DNA from: an archaeon
Lineage (GTDB): Archaea; Thermoproteota; Nitrososphaeria; Nitrososphaerales; UBA183
DNA: 64,000 nucleotides
NCBI GenBank assembly: GCA_021828185.1
Contig: JAKASI010000002.1
Coordinates: forward strand, 124,001 to 188,000
Reading direction: 5' to 3'
Positions 50,617-58,584 of the stretch are shown piece by piece. The notes beneath the pieces are model-generated. The model worked only from the letters and a program-made list of their open reading frames with translations, was not told the DNA's origin and searched no databases. The translations under genes were made by a program, and so were the position numbers. Within the stretch, counting starts at the first letter, position 1; each line of letters starts with the position of its first letter.

Positions 50617-51768
50617 GTGCAGGCGCAATTGACGCAGCCATTCTCTACCACCGTGGTCGGGAGCTTCTCCAGGCCGAGGGAACTCATCGAAGCGACGAAG
50701 AAGCGTTCGGCAGGGGAGATATCGCAGGAGGAGCTCGACGCCCTCTTGGAGAAGGCTACGGAGGACACCATCAGAGGACAGGAGGCGGCCGGATTGGACG
50801 TGATAACCGACGGCGAGCAGAGGCGGAGCAGCTTCGTGAGCTTCGTCGGAGACAAGATCCCAGGCTTCAAGGTCATGCACATCACGGAGCTCAACCCGGA
50901 TGCCATGGAGATCCTGAAGAGGAACAAGGTCCAGCTCACCTACGCCAGGGCGGTGGTCGCCGAGGAGCTGAGGGACTCGGTGATAGCCGCGGACGAGTTC
51001 GAGAAGGCGAGAAAGTACTCCAAGAAACCATTCAAGGTGACCCTCCCGGCCCCATACCTGGTGATGTGGGAGAGCTGGCAAAAGAAGCTCTCGAAGGAGG
51101 CCTACCCCACGCCTGAGGACTTCGCCTACGCCTACGCCAAGCTCCTCAGGAAGGAGGTCCTCAGGCTGAAGGAGGCTGGAGCGTCGTTCATCCAGGTCGA
51201 CGAGCCGATGCTCGGGGACCTGACCGAGGCTGGGGAGAAGCCGGACAGGTACAGGCGTGTGTTCAGGGAGCTGTACGGGCAGGAGTACCGGGGGTTCAAG
51301 GAGGAGCTCAAGCTCGCGGTGGACCTGCTCAACGCTGTGATCGGAGGGGTCGGCGGGGTAAGGATAGGGGTCCACATGGACCGGTGGCCCAACAAGGACT
51401 CTCCTTACTTCGACCTCGGGTACGAGAGGTTCCTGCCGGAGCTGCTCGAGACGAAGACGAAGCAATTCGTTCTAGAGTATACAACCCCCGGAACAGGGGA
51501 CCCAGCGAAATTGGTCAGGGAGTTCCCCAAGGACATGGAGATAGGATTCGGGTGCATAAGCGTCCAGAACTACGAGGTCGAGGCTCCGGAGCAGGTGGTC
51601 GCCAGGGTCAAGCGGATCACTGGCGTCGTCGAGCCCGAACGGATCTGGCTGAACCCCGACTGCGGGTTCGCCCCTGGGATGTACAGGACCTTCCCCAGGG
51701 AGGTCGCCTTCGCCAAGCTGAGGTCGATGACCAAGGCGGCAGAGATTCTGAGAGAGGCATACTCCTAG
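50617..51768 (+). CDS. Core-MetE-like protein, paralogue 2, with altered zinc ligand
   Basis: A 383-residue homologue beginning PFSTTVVGSFSRPRELIEA, with DVITDGEQRRSSFVSF and the C-terminal NPDCGFAPGMYRTFP. The His-x-Cys pair of paralogue 1 is His-Met-Asp here (GVHMDRWP), so one of the two cysteine ligands is missing. Glu (LEYTTPG) and the second Cys are kept. It may bind metal differently or use another methyl acceptor. The start is GTG 50617. vapC follows on the other strand. Confidence 0.85.
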   Translation: MQAQLTQPFSTTVVGSFSRPRELIEATKKRSAGEISQEELDALLEKATEDTIRGQEAAGLDVITDGEQRRSSFVSFVGDKIPGFKVMHITELNPDAMEILKRNKVQLTYARAVVAEELRDSVIAADEFEKARKYSKKPFKVTLPAPYLVMWESWQKKLSKEAYPTPEDFAYAYAKLLRKEVLRLKEAGASFIQVDEPMLGDLTEAGEKPDRYRRVFRELYGQEYRGFKEELKLAVDLLNAVIGGVGGVRIGVHMDRWPNKDSPYFDLGYERFLPELLETKTKQFVLEYTTPGTGDPAKLVREFPKDMEIGFGCISVQNYEVEAPEQVVARVKRITGVVEPERIWLNPDCGFAPGMYRTFPREVAFAKLRSMTKAAEILREAYS

Positions 51769-51776
51769 GCAGGCTT

Positions 51777-52172
51777 TCAGTGGTTGCTCGGCTCAGACCT
51801 TGGAATCTCCAGGCCGTCGAAATCCCGGTCGAAGCTTACTATCTCAGAGGCCCCGAGCTTTGTCGCCACGTAGTACTGAAGCGCGTCGTCGAAGTCCTTT
51901 CCGATCTGCTTCATCAGGATCGAGGCTGCAACCTCGTCGGAAACCCAGGTATCGTACACTGTCAACCCCGCAGACTGCTCGACGCTGCGCAGGAACGGGG
52001 CCACGTCCAGGTGGTCCCGGCTCATGATCGCTTCGACCGAGCGGATGGCGAAATGGGAGACGACAGCGTCATCATCCCCCCGGGCCACGCCGTCAAGGAG
52101 GGCCCTGCAGCCTTCCCTCCGGCTCCCCCCCAGAAGCAGCTCAAGGAAGATGTTGGTGTCGACGAGCTTCAG
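51777..52172 (-). CDS. vapC: VapC-type PIN toxin, CTG start
   Basis: A 131-residue PIN ribonuclease. From CTG 52172 it reads KLVDTNIFLELLLGGSRREG (first Asp), SHFAIRSVEAI with Glu, then DFDDALQYYVATKLGASEIVSFDRDFDGLEI (acidic cluster). The next in-frame start codon (GTG, 52088) would remove the catalytic VDTN. The CTG is interlocked with the antitoxin stop as CTGA. The length and the gene order behind vapB are normal. The pair separates two methionine-metabolism genes. Confidence 0.88.
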   Translation of the reverse strand: MKLVDTNIFLELLLGGSRREGCRALLDGVARGDDDAVVSHFAIRSVEAIMSRDHLDVAPFLRSVEQSAGLTVYDTWVSDEVAASILMKQIGKDFDDALQYYVATKLGASEIVSFDRDFDGLEIPRSEPSNH

Positions 52173-52399
52173 TCCGAGTCATCCCAGGCGTGGTGCTGCA
52201 GCCAGACGGGGTCCCTGTCCAGTTTGAGAGTCCCCATCAGCGACCCCCAGTCTGCCCTTCCCCCCGCCGAGTATCTTCTCATCGCTTCTTCCACCGCTTT
52301 CTTCATGGCGCCTTTCTTGTACCCGTACTTCTCCATCGCCTTCTTCCTGAATCTCTTCGCCAGAGCTTCGTCGACTTCAACCTTTGTCGTTTCGGTCAT
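52169..52399 (-). CDS. vapB: VapB-type antitoxin
   Basis: A 76-residue partner of the downstream PIN toxin. The N-terminal VEVDEALAKRFRKKAMEKYGYKKGAMKKAVEEAMRRY looks like a ribbon-helix-helix DNA-binding part. The acidic/aromatic end (DPVWLQHHAWDDSD) is presumably toxin-binding. ATG 52399 is 4 bases from a palindrome. An upstream start at 52435 would place that palindrome inside the gene and is not preferred. Confidence 0.82.
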   Translation of the reverse strand: MTETTKVEVDEALAKRFRKKAMEKYGYKKGAMKKAVEEAMRRYSAGGRADWGSLMGTLKLDRDPVWLQHHAWDDSD

Positions 52400-52402
52400 A
52401 TG

Positions 52403-52414
52403 GTACGCAAGTAC
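52403..52414. promoter_or_regulatory. Palindromic operator candidate of vapBC
   Basis: GTACGCAAGTAC (GTAC arms around a 4-base centre) lies directly upstream of the vapB ATG, where autoregulating antitoxins bind. Confidence 0.5.
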
Positions 52415-52468
52415 AAATGTCCCTTGGATTTCCAAGCCCCACCCTCGTCACCGCGGTGAAACCCCAGG

Positions 52469-53401
52469 GTGAGCCTGAAAGACTCGCTCAGGAACAGGCC
52501 GGTTATCTACGAAATCGTCCCTCCCAGGATGGACGCCTCCAGGTTCCAGACCGAACTCAGGGGGGTCGAAGAGGTTCTGGACGATTCGAGGATAGCGGCC
52601 ATCAACGTCCCGGAGCTGATGAACAGGAGGGAGGTGAAGGGAGGGGTCCACTATTCGCCTGCGACCATCCCCCCGGAGGAGTACGCCCTGATGATCAAGG
52701 AGCGGAAGAATGCCATAGTCAACATCGTGGCTCCCAGGCTGAGCCGGGAGGAGTTCCGGATGCGGGCCCGCAGGGTGCTGCATGACTACGGGCTCTCGAA
52801 TCTGGTGGTCGTGGGAAAGGAGAGGCACGAAGACGTCCTACCTGGTCCCGGGGTCGTGGAGGCCCTGAGGCTCCTCCGGGGGGAGAACGGGGACCACGTG
52901 GCTCTCGGCGGGGTCTGCATCTTCGGCCGCAAGACTCGACCTACGGTAGAGTACGGCGGAGTCGAACTCGGGGAGCCCAGGCGCGTCCTGCTCAAGGCCG
53001 AAGCTGGCTGCGACTTCGTCACGAGCCAGATCACATTCGATCCGAAGGCAGCCGTAGGGTTCCTCTCCTCGTATCAGGAGCTCTGCGAGAGGTCCGGGAG
53101 GAGCCCCCTGGCCGTGTTCGTCAGCCTCGCCACCGTCCCGACGAGAGGGATCCTGTCGCTCCTGGGGACCCTGGACGTCTCGATCCCTCCGAGAGTCCGC
53201 AGGAGGCTGTTGGCCAGCGCCGACATGGGGGCGGAGTCGGTGAAGGTGGCGGCGGAGGTGTTCAGCGAGATCGTCGAGCAGGCGGAGCAGGAGGAGGTCG
53301 ACATCCCGCTCGGGCTACAGATCGAGCAGGTGGGGGTCCACAGCGACAGCCTCTCGCTCGGCCTCATGGACCGCACCTACGCTGTCCTGAAGAGCGCCTA
53401 G
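52469..53401 (+). CDS. Methylenetetrahydrofolate reductase-like protein
   Basis: A 310-residue TIM-barrel protein. It reads RNRPVIYEIVPPRMDASRF, where the EIVPPR corresponds to the EFFPP-type active-site start of MTHFR. LSNLVVVGKER, EAGCDFVTSQITFDPKAAVGFL and VPTRGILSLLGTLDVSIPP follow. It probably supplies methyl groups on a folate or related pterin to the MetE-like proteins upstream. The start is GTG 52469. The vapBC pair lies between it and the metE genes. Confidence 0.85.
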   Translation: MSLKDSLRNRPVIYEIVPPRMDASRFQTELRGVEEVLDDSRIAAINVPELMNRREVKGGVHYSPATIPPEEYALMIKERKNAIVNIVAPRLSREEFRMRARRVLHDYGLSNLVVVGKERHEDVLPGPGVVEALRLLRGENGDHVALGGVCIFGRKTRPTVEYGGVELGEPRRVLLKAEAGCDFVTSQITFDPKAAVGFLSSYQELCERSGRSPLAVFVSLATVPTRGILSLLGTLDVSIPPRVRRRLLASADMGAESVKVAAEVFSEIVEQAEQEEVDIPLGLQIEQVGVHSDSLSLGLMDRTYAVLKSA

Positions 53402-53984
53402 GAGCGAAAGACAGCCGCGCACCGGTGGTCCGGCCCGGAAAGCCTGCCCTCCGGCCCAGGCAGTCCATCGCTCCCAGGAAGCGACGGGCTTGCGGACGAG
53501 GAAAGAGACGAGGTGGCCAGGTTCTCGAGGAAGGCGGGACCTCGGGGATGACAGAGCCACAGAAGCTGGCCGACGCCTGGGCAGGAGAGCTCAGCCAGGG
53601 GTTCGCGCTCCCGAGCTCCTTCAACGGCTTCAGCGGTGCGGCACACAGCTCTGTCCCGCACTTCCAACCCGGCGACACCAGCCTGGCGGGATGTGTCAGA
53701 GGGGTCGCGTCGAAGACGAGCCTTCGTTCCAGTCACTTCCGGCCGGCGCCTCGGCTTCGGAGATTCCCCGGAGCCGCATGCGCTCCATGGCGTGCCTGGC
53801 CTTCTCCCAGTTTACTCGGAGTCTTACGATAGTCCATGGCAATGCGCATATCGTTTGGAATTCCAGCGCGCCTGGGGCGGAACGGTGCGCATGCGCGGGC
53901 GGAAAGCCGGAGCGCGGAGCGGGATGCCGTTAAATCCGTGCGTGCAAAGGGGACGCCCGTAGTCTGACAAGGAACGCAATTGGA
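53402..53984. other. Gene-free stretch with remains of toxin-antitoxin genes
   Basis: No intact gene fits. On the minus strand a fragment reads RRLVFDATPLTHPARL, matching the start of the PIN toxin at 62645-63184 (RRYVFDATPLIHLS). It is preceded by VNWEKARHAMERMRLRGISEAEA, which resembles a DUF4258-type small protein. Both are short and out of frame with each other. Many long open frames here are only GC-rich shadows. Confidence 0.45.
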
Positions 53985-54485
53985 ATGAAAGTGCTCTTCG
54001 TGTGTCTGGGGAACGTCTTCCGCAGCCCCATGGCCGAGGCGTTCTACAACAGGTACGCCCGCAACCACGACGCGACCAGCGCGGGGGTCGAGGCGTCGGC
54101 CCATCAGCTCGACGGCCGCCTGGTGACCGAAGAGTGCATGGTCACCGTGCAGCTGATGAAAGAGGTCGGGATCGACATCGGCGGCAAGAGGTCCAGGCAG
54201 CTGACCCCGGCCATGGTCGACGAAGCCGACCTGGTGGTGTACCTCGCAGACCGCGACCGCCTCCCTGACTTCCTGGCGAACAGCGGGAAGCTGAGGAGGT
54301 GGCCGACGAAGGACCTTATTGACGGGCCCGACCCTGCCAGGCTCCCTCCGGTGGCGAGCCACCACCTCTGGACTTCGCGGTGGAACGCGGACAGCATAGG
54401 CGCTGCCAACTACAGGTTCGCGGCCGGCATCAGAGACCAGATCGGACGCAGGGTGAAAGGGCTGCTGGAGGAAGGTCGGCGGTGA
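53985..54485 (+). CDS. Low-molecular-weight protein tyrosine phosphatase/arsenate reductase family
   Basis: A 166-residue protein starting KVLFVCLGNVFRSPMAEAFYNRYA. The phosphate-binding C-x5-R-S loop has Cys7 and Arg13. A later Asp in LIDGPDPARL is the expected general acid. It could dephosphorylate proteins or reduce arsenate; the sequence alone does not decide. The next gene follows after 13 bases. Confidence 0.88.
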   Translation: MKVLFVCLGNVFRSPMAEAFYNRYARNHDATSAGVEASAHQLDGRLVTEECMVTVQLMKEVGIDIGGKRSRQLTPAMVDEADLVVYLADRDRLPDFLANSGKLRRWPTKDLIDGPDPARLPPVASHHLWTSRWNADSIGAANYRFAAGIRDQIGRRVKGLLEEGRR

Positions 54486-54498
54486 CGGTGCACCTGCC

Positions 54499-55104
54499 AT
54501 GACCGTCAGGCAGATGCGCGTGGGGACCATGCAGAACTTCGTGTACCTCCTCGCAGACCGCCCCGGGGGAGAGGGGGTGGTGGTCGACTCGGGGTGGGAG
54601 ACGGAGCCCATCCTGGAGGCCGTGAAGGAGGCCAACGTCAGGGTCAGGTTCGCGGTCGCCACCCACAACCACCCCGACCATACGGCGTCGCTGAGGGAAC
54701 TGGCCGGAGCACTCGGGGCGAAGGTGGTGGCCCACGAGCGCTCCCCCATCGACCACGACCTGGCGGTGAAGGGGGGCGACGTCCTCGCGGTGGGAAAGAC
54801 GGAGGTGAAGGTCGTCTACACCCCCGGGCACACCCAGGACAGCATCTGCCTCTACGACGGCGGGAGCCTCTTCACCGGGGACACGCTCTTCATCGGGAAC
54901 TGCGGGAGGACCGACCTCCCCGGCGGGTCGGCGGAAGAGCTGTTCAGGAGCCTGCACGACGTGATCCTAAAGTTCCCGCCCTCGACCGTCATCTATCCGG
55001 GGCACGACTACGGCGACGTCCCCTCCAGGAGCCTTGGTGAAGAGGCCCTCTCCAACCCGACCCTCTCGGCGAGGACCTACCGAGAGTTCCTCGGGGTCCC
55101 ATGA
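54499..55104 (+). CDS. Metallo-beta-lactamase-fold hydrolase (glyoxalase II/persulfide dioxygenase-like)
   Basis: A 201-residue MBL protein. It has FAVATHNHPDHTASLREL (HxHxDH), YTPGHTQDSICLYDGG, and LFTGDTLFIGNCGRTDLPGGSAEELFRSLHDVILKFPPSTVIYPGHDYG. The GNCGRTDL segment after the metal-binding Asp is common in persulfide dioxygenases and rhodanese-linked MBL proteins. The sulfur substrate is inference. It is likely cotranscribed with the phosphatase. Confidence 0.85.
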   Translation: MTVRQMRVGTMQNFVYLLADRPGGEGVVVDSGWETEPILEAVKEANVRVRFAVATHNHPDHTASLRELAGALGAKVVAHERSPIDHDLAVKGGDVLAVGKTEVKVVYTPGHTQDSICLYDGGSLFTGDTLFIGNCGRTDLPGGSAEELFRSLHDVILKFPPSTVIYPGHDYGDVPSRSLGEEALSNPTLSARTYREFLGVP

Positions 55105-55181
55105 CAGTGGGCGCTGCCGCCGGCGGGGTTAGGGAGAAGCAATAAGCCCGGACGGCGGGCCCGACCACTGGTCGCTCCGGT

Positions 55182-56120
55182 TTGGAGAGCTCGACGAAGG
55201 AGGTGGCCTGCAGCTTCTGCAGGAGGTTCAGCAGACTCGACAGGGTGTTCTGCCTCGCCTGCAGGAGGCGGCTCAGCCACCCCGCCCTGGCGCTCTCTTC
55301 CTCGGACTTCGCCACGTTCGCAGACCAGAGCATGCTGGGGTCTCTGAAGGCCACCGAACCGCTTCCTCACCTGATAGAGAAGATAGTCTCCACCGGCGGA
55401 AAGACCTCGGAGGGGTGGCTCTCGAAGAACGGCATGCTGGTCGGGTTCCCATCCAGGCTGGACGCCATGGTCCGGGGGGTCGGGGAGGTCCTCGGCATCC
55501 GGAGGCTCCCGAGGGTCTACGTGGCCAGAACCGCCGAGTTGAACGCGTTCAGCGCTGGGACAGACGACGACCCGCTCCTGGTGATCTGCGCTCCGGTCTT
55601 CCAGGCCCTCGACTACGCGGGGGTCGAGGGGCTCGTGGCCCACGAGCTCGCCCACATCGCCACCAGGCACGTCCTCTACCACACCCTCGCCGAGTCAGTC
55701 TCGAGCGGGGTCCAGCTGGCCGCTTCGGCGTTCGCAGCGGGGATGATGTCCCTCCCGATACGGATGATGCTGCTTTCATGGTACAGGGAGTCGGAGGCGT
55801 CGGCGGACAGGGCGTCGCTCCTGTTCCTTGGCGACCCGCGGAAGTTCGAGTCGATGATGGCCGCCCTCTCCGGGGTGCAGAGAGTGAACGGCTCCACTCC
55901 GGCGGGGGACCTGGCAGAGCTCATGCAGACCCACCCGAACGAAGCGAACAGGCTCCGCCTGGCCAGGGAGTATTGGAGCGGCACCGACTGTGCTGCCGTC
56001 AGGGGGAAGCTCATCGCGGCAGCGAATTCGAGCGCCCTCATGGCGTTCTGCCGGCGCTGCGGGCTTGTGTCGCCGAAGACGGAGCCCTTCTGCCCCGTGT
56101 GCGGGGTGAGCAGGGCCTAG
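55182..56120 (+). CDS. M48-type metalloprotease with zinc ribbons at both ends
   Basis: A 312-residue protein. An N-terminal zinc ribbon (CSFCRRFSRLDRVFCLACRR, residues ~10-29) precedes an HtpX-like M48 core with YAGVEGLVAHELAHIATRHVLYH. The third ligand lies in RESEASADRASLLFL. A C-terminal ribbon is CRRCGLVSPKTEPFCPVCG. A moderately hydrophobic stretch (LAASAFAAGMMSLPIRMMLL) follows the active site, where HtpX has membrane helices. The flanking ribbons suggest binding to a partner or nucleic acid. The start is TTG 55182. Confidence 0.85.
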   Translation: MESSTKEVACSFCRRFSRLDRVFCLACRRRLSHPALALSSSDFATFADQSMLGSLKATEPLPHLIEKIVSTGGKTSEGWLSKNGMLVGFPSRLDAMVRGVGEVLGIRRLPRVYVARTAELNAFSAGTDDDPLLVICAPVFQALDYAGVEGLVAHELAHIATRHVLYHTLAESVSSGVQLAASAFAAGMMSLPIRMMLLSWYRESEASADRASLLFLGDPRKFESMMAALSGVQRVNGSTPAGDLAELMQTHPNEANRLRLAREYWSGTDCAAVRGKLIAAANSSALMAFCRRCGLVSPKTEPFCPVCGVSRA

Positions 56121-56449
56121 GTCGGGCCAAGTGGACGTCTCGCCCCTGAACTCCGCGAGCGTCCCATAAGGGCTCGCCCGCCGACGCGGTTTCGCCGAGG
56201 ACCATGCGGGACAGGAAGGTGCGGAGAGTAACGTCGTCCGACTGACTTGCATGTCTGGAGTCCACCGGCGGACTGCCGGGCAGGCGCATTCGCACGCGCT
56301 GCTGCGTTGCCACTCGAGTGGGCCCGAGGTCCTCCCGCCCGAACCTCCCGTTCAAGCCTGGTCTGGACCGTAGGGTGGCCGGAAGCAGGTTCCCTCGGAG
56401 GACGGAAGGGCGCCCGCAGGTTAAATACACATACGTGCATGCAGAGCCA
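56121..56449. other. Intergenic region, about 330 bases
   Basis: No convincing gene or RNA. Reading frames on both strands have no recognisable domain. The last 30 bases hold the vapB promoter (TTAAATAC) and a TGCATGCA palindrome. Confidence 0.5.
56421..56428 (+). promoter_or_regulatory. TATA box of the truncated vapBC
   Basis: TTAAATAC lies 22-29 bases before the vapB ATG at 56450, followed by ACGTGCATGCA, a short palindrome that may be the operator. Confidence 0.55.
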
Positions 56450-56610
56450 TGGGCCACAGGACGATAACGGTCTCCGAAGCCTACGACGCCCTAGCCAGGT
56501 CCCGCCTGGGGGACGAGTCGTCCGCCAAGGTCATCCTCCGCCTGACCTCCGGGAGAGGAAGCGCGAAACCGCTCCTGGAGCACGTGAGGGCCTCGCGGGC
56601 CGACGTCTAG
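56450..56610 (+). CDS. vapB: VapB-like antitoxin
   Basis: A 53-residue protein: GHRTITVSEAYDALARSRLG, then ESSAKVILRLTSGRGSAKPLLEH. It resembles the short antitoxins with AbrB- or DUF217-like N-termini that precede PIN toxins in archaea. The ATG is 22 bases from the TATA box. The toxin gene starts 14 bases after the stop. Confidence 0.65.
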
Positions 56611-56624
56611 GGGGTGTCGCTTGC

Positions 56625-56918
56625 GTGGTCTGTCTCGACACTTCTGAGCTGGTGGCCATCATAAGGAAGGACCAGGCGGCCCTCGACTCCCTGGAGGCCG
56701 AAGCGCGAAGGGGAGGTGAAGTCTCAACGACGCCTGTCAACCTCTGCGAGCTCTACGCAGGGACGCAGGGGGCGAGAGACCTGGTGAAAGAGCAGTCAAA
56801 GATGGACGTGCTGCGCGCGGTGGGGCAACGTCCAGGCCGAGGACGCCAGACGCCTCGGGTCCTACATGTGTGGGGGGAAGCGTTGGCGAATCCCCGGACG
56901 GAGGGCGCGCGCCGATGA
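56625..56918 (+). pseudogene. vapC: Truncated VapC PIN toxin
   Basis: GTG 56625 gives VCLDTSELVAIIRKDQAALDSLEAEARRGGEVSTTPVNLCELYAG, the intact first half of a PIN domain (Asp and Glu present). The fit is lost after KMDVLRAV. A piece of the missing part (NVQAEDARRLGSY) appears in the next frame, and the usual C-terminal acidic residues are absent. The reading frame ends inside the epimerase start. A frameshift plus deletion has probably inactivated it. Confidence 0.65.
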
Positions 56919-57850
56919 AGGCGCTGGTCACGGGAGGGGCGGGGTTCATCGGGAGCCACGTCGTCGACAGGCTGCTGTCGGAAGGATACGAAGTGACGGC
57001 GGTCGACAACCTGAGCGAGGGGCACCTGGAGAACGTGGCGCACCTGAAGAACGACAGGAGGTTCAGATTCGTCAAGGCGGACCTCAGGGACGCGAAGGAG
57101 ACCGAGAAGCTGGTCTCCGGGAACGACGTGATATTCCACATGGCTGCCCAGGCGAACATCAGGAAGAGCATCACCGACCATCGTGGGGACCTCGACAACA
57201 ACCTGATACCGATGATCAGCCTCCTCGACGGGATGGTCAAGCACAGGGTGAACGACATGGTCTTCGCGAGTTCCAGCGCAGTCTACGGCGAGGCGACGGT
57301 GGTCCCGACGCCTGAGGAGTATATGCCGGTGCAGACGTCGTTATACGGGGCCTCGAAGCTGGCGGCCGAGGCGTGGAGCCAGGCCTATGCCCAGTTCTCT
57401 CCCGTCAAGGTCTGGTCGTTCAGGTTCGCCAACGTCGTCGGGGAACGGTGCAGGAGGGGGGTCGTCTGGGACTTCGTCCACAAGCTCCGGAAGAACCCGA
57501 AGGAGCTGGAGATCCTCGGCAACGGGAAGCAGAGCAAGGAGTACCTCTACGTGAAGGACTGCGTCGAGGGGATGATGGCCGGGTGGAGGAAGACCAGGGG
57601 GCCAGCGGAGGCGTTCAACCTGGGGCAGCCGAGGCAGACCCTGGTGGACGAGGTGGCCGACATCGTGATGGCCGAGATGAAGCTCGACGGGGTGAAGCGG
57701 AAGTACACCGGCGGGGAGCGAGGGTGGATAGGGGACAACAAGCTGGTCGAGCTCTCTTTGGAGAAGATGGCGAAGCTGGGGTGGAGGCCTTCGACCCCGC
57801 CCGAAGAGGCAGTCAGGGTCACGGCTAGCTGGACGCTCAGCAGCGGTTGA
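56915..57850 (+). CDS. NAD-dependent sugar nucleotide epimerase/dehydratase (UDP-glucose 4-epimerase-like)
   Basis: A 311-residue short-chain dehydrogenase. The NAD loop VTGGAGFIGSHVVDRLL is at residues 5-21. The active site is seen as FASSSAVYGEA (Ser) and TSLYGASKLAAEAW (Tyr-x3-Lys). The C-terminal part has RFANVVGERCRRGVVWDFV, typical of enzymes acting on UDP-hexoses. It probably serves surface glycan synthesis with the glycosyltransferases downstream. ATG 56915 follows the broken vapC directly. Confidence 0.92.
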   Translation: MKALVTGGAGFIGSHVVDRLLSEGYEVTAVDNLSEGHLENVAHLKNDRRFRFVKADLRDAKETEKLVSGNDVIFHMAAQANIRKSITDHRGDLDNNLIPMISLLDGMVKHRVNDMVFASSSAVYGEATVVPTPEEYMPVQTSLYGASKLAAEAWSQAYAQFSPVKVWSFRFANVVGERCRRGVVWDFVHKLRKNPKELEILGNGKQSKEYLYVKDCVEGMMAGWRKTRGPAEAFNLGQPRQTLVDEVADIVMAEMKLDGVKRKYTGGERGWIGDNKLVELSLEKMAKLGWRPSTPPEEAVRVTASWTLSSG

Positions 57851-58005
57851 GACTCATGGAGACGACGAAGAGGTCAGCGTGGGCCTCGGCGCGGCCCGGA
57901 GCGCCCTCTCACACGGTCTGCCAAGTTCCCGCGGACCGGGGCTTCGCCGGCTAGGGGCGGCATGGACACCGCAGGGAAGCAGTATTCCAGCTCGGCAATC
58001 CACAT

Positions 58006-58470
58006 ATGGGAGGGGGCCGGGCGCCCGACTCCTTGGCGAACGTCACCCGGAAGAGGAACGACGTCCGGGGGAACACCCTCAGGGCGTACGTCTACCTGCT
58101 CAGGTCGGGGCCTTCGGAGCTCAGGGACGTCCAGCGGTCCCTCGGGCTCTCATCCCCCTCGCTCGCCTCCTATCATCTCGGCAGGCTGGTGGAGGCGGGG
58201 TACGCCACCCAGGACCCCCACGGGAGGTACCTGGTGGTCCAGGAGGCGACCAACGAGATACTCGACGGATACACGAAGCTGGGCGGGCTCGTGGTCCCCC
58301 AGCTCTTCTTCCTCGCCATCCTCTTCACCGCGGTCGTGGGGTTCTTCGCGGTCATGGCCCTCACGCTCTCCGCCTACGTCCCGCTGCTGGCCGGCGCCTC
58401 GGTGGCCATGGTGCTCGCGTTCTGGTACGAGGTGGTCCGGGTCTGGAGGCGCCTCGCCTCGTGGAACTAG
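58006..58470 (+). CDS. Membrane-anchored winged-helix regulator
   Basis: A 154-residue protein. Residues ~20-80 are a winged helix (NTLRAYVYLLRSGPSELRDVQRSLGLSSPSLASYHLGRLVEAGYATQD). Two closely spaced membrane helices follow (VPQLFFLAILFTAVVGFFAVMAL and YVPLLAGASVAMVLAFWYEVV). DNA-binding domains tethered by a hairpin of two helices are common in archaea, and their signals are mostly unknown. ATG 58006 is at the start of the conserved part. Confidence 0.82.
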   Translation: MGGGRAPDSLANVTRKRNDVRGNTLRAYVYLLRSGPSELRDVQRSLGLSSPSLASYHLGRLVEAGYATQDPHGRYLVVQEATNEILDGYTKLGGLVVPQLFFLAILFTAVVGFFAVMALTLSAYVPLLAGASVAMVLAFWYEVVRVWRRLASWN

Positions 58471-58584
58471 CCCGGGAACGCGTCTCACGAGACCGGGTTC
58501 AGCCAGTTTGAACAGCCCCAAGAGGGGGCCCGGCTGCCTTTCAATAACCTAGGATTATGCCCCCCGCCTTCTACCCCTCCCTCA

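Noticed and set aside
53404..53980. Several open frames of 100-147 codons on both strands
   Set aside because: No recognisable domains apart from short fragments of decayed toxin-antitoxin genes; composition typical of non-coding GC-rich frames.
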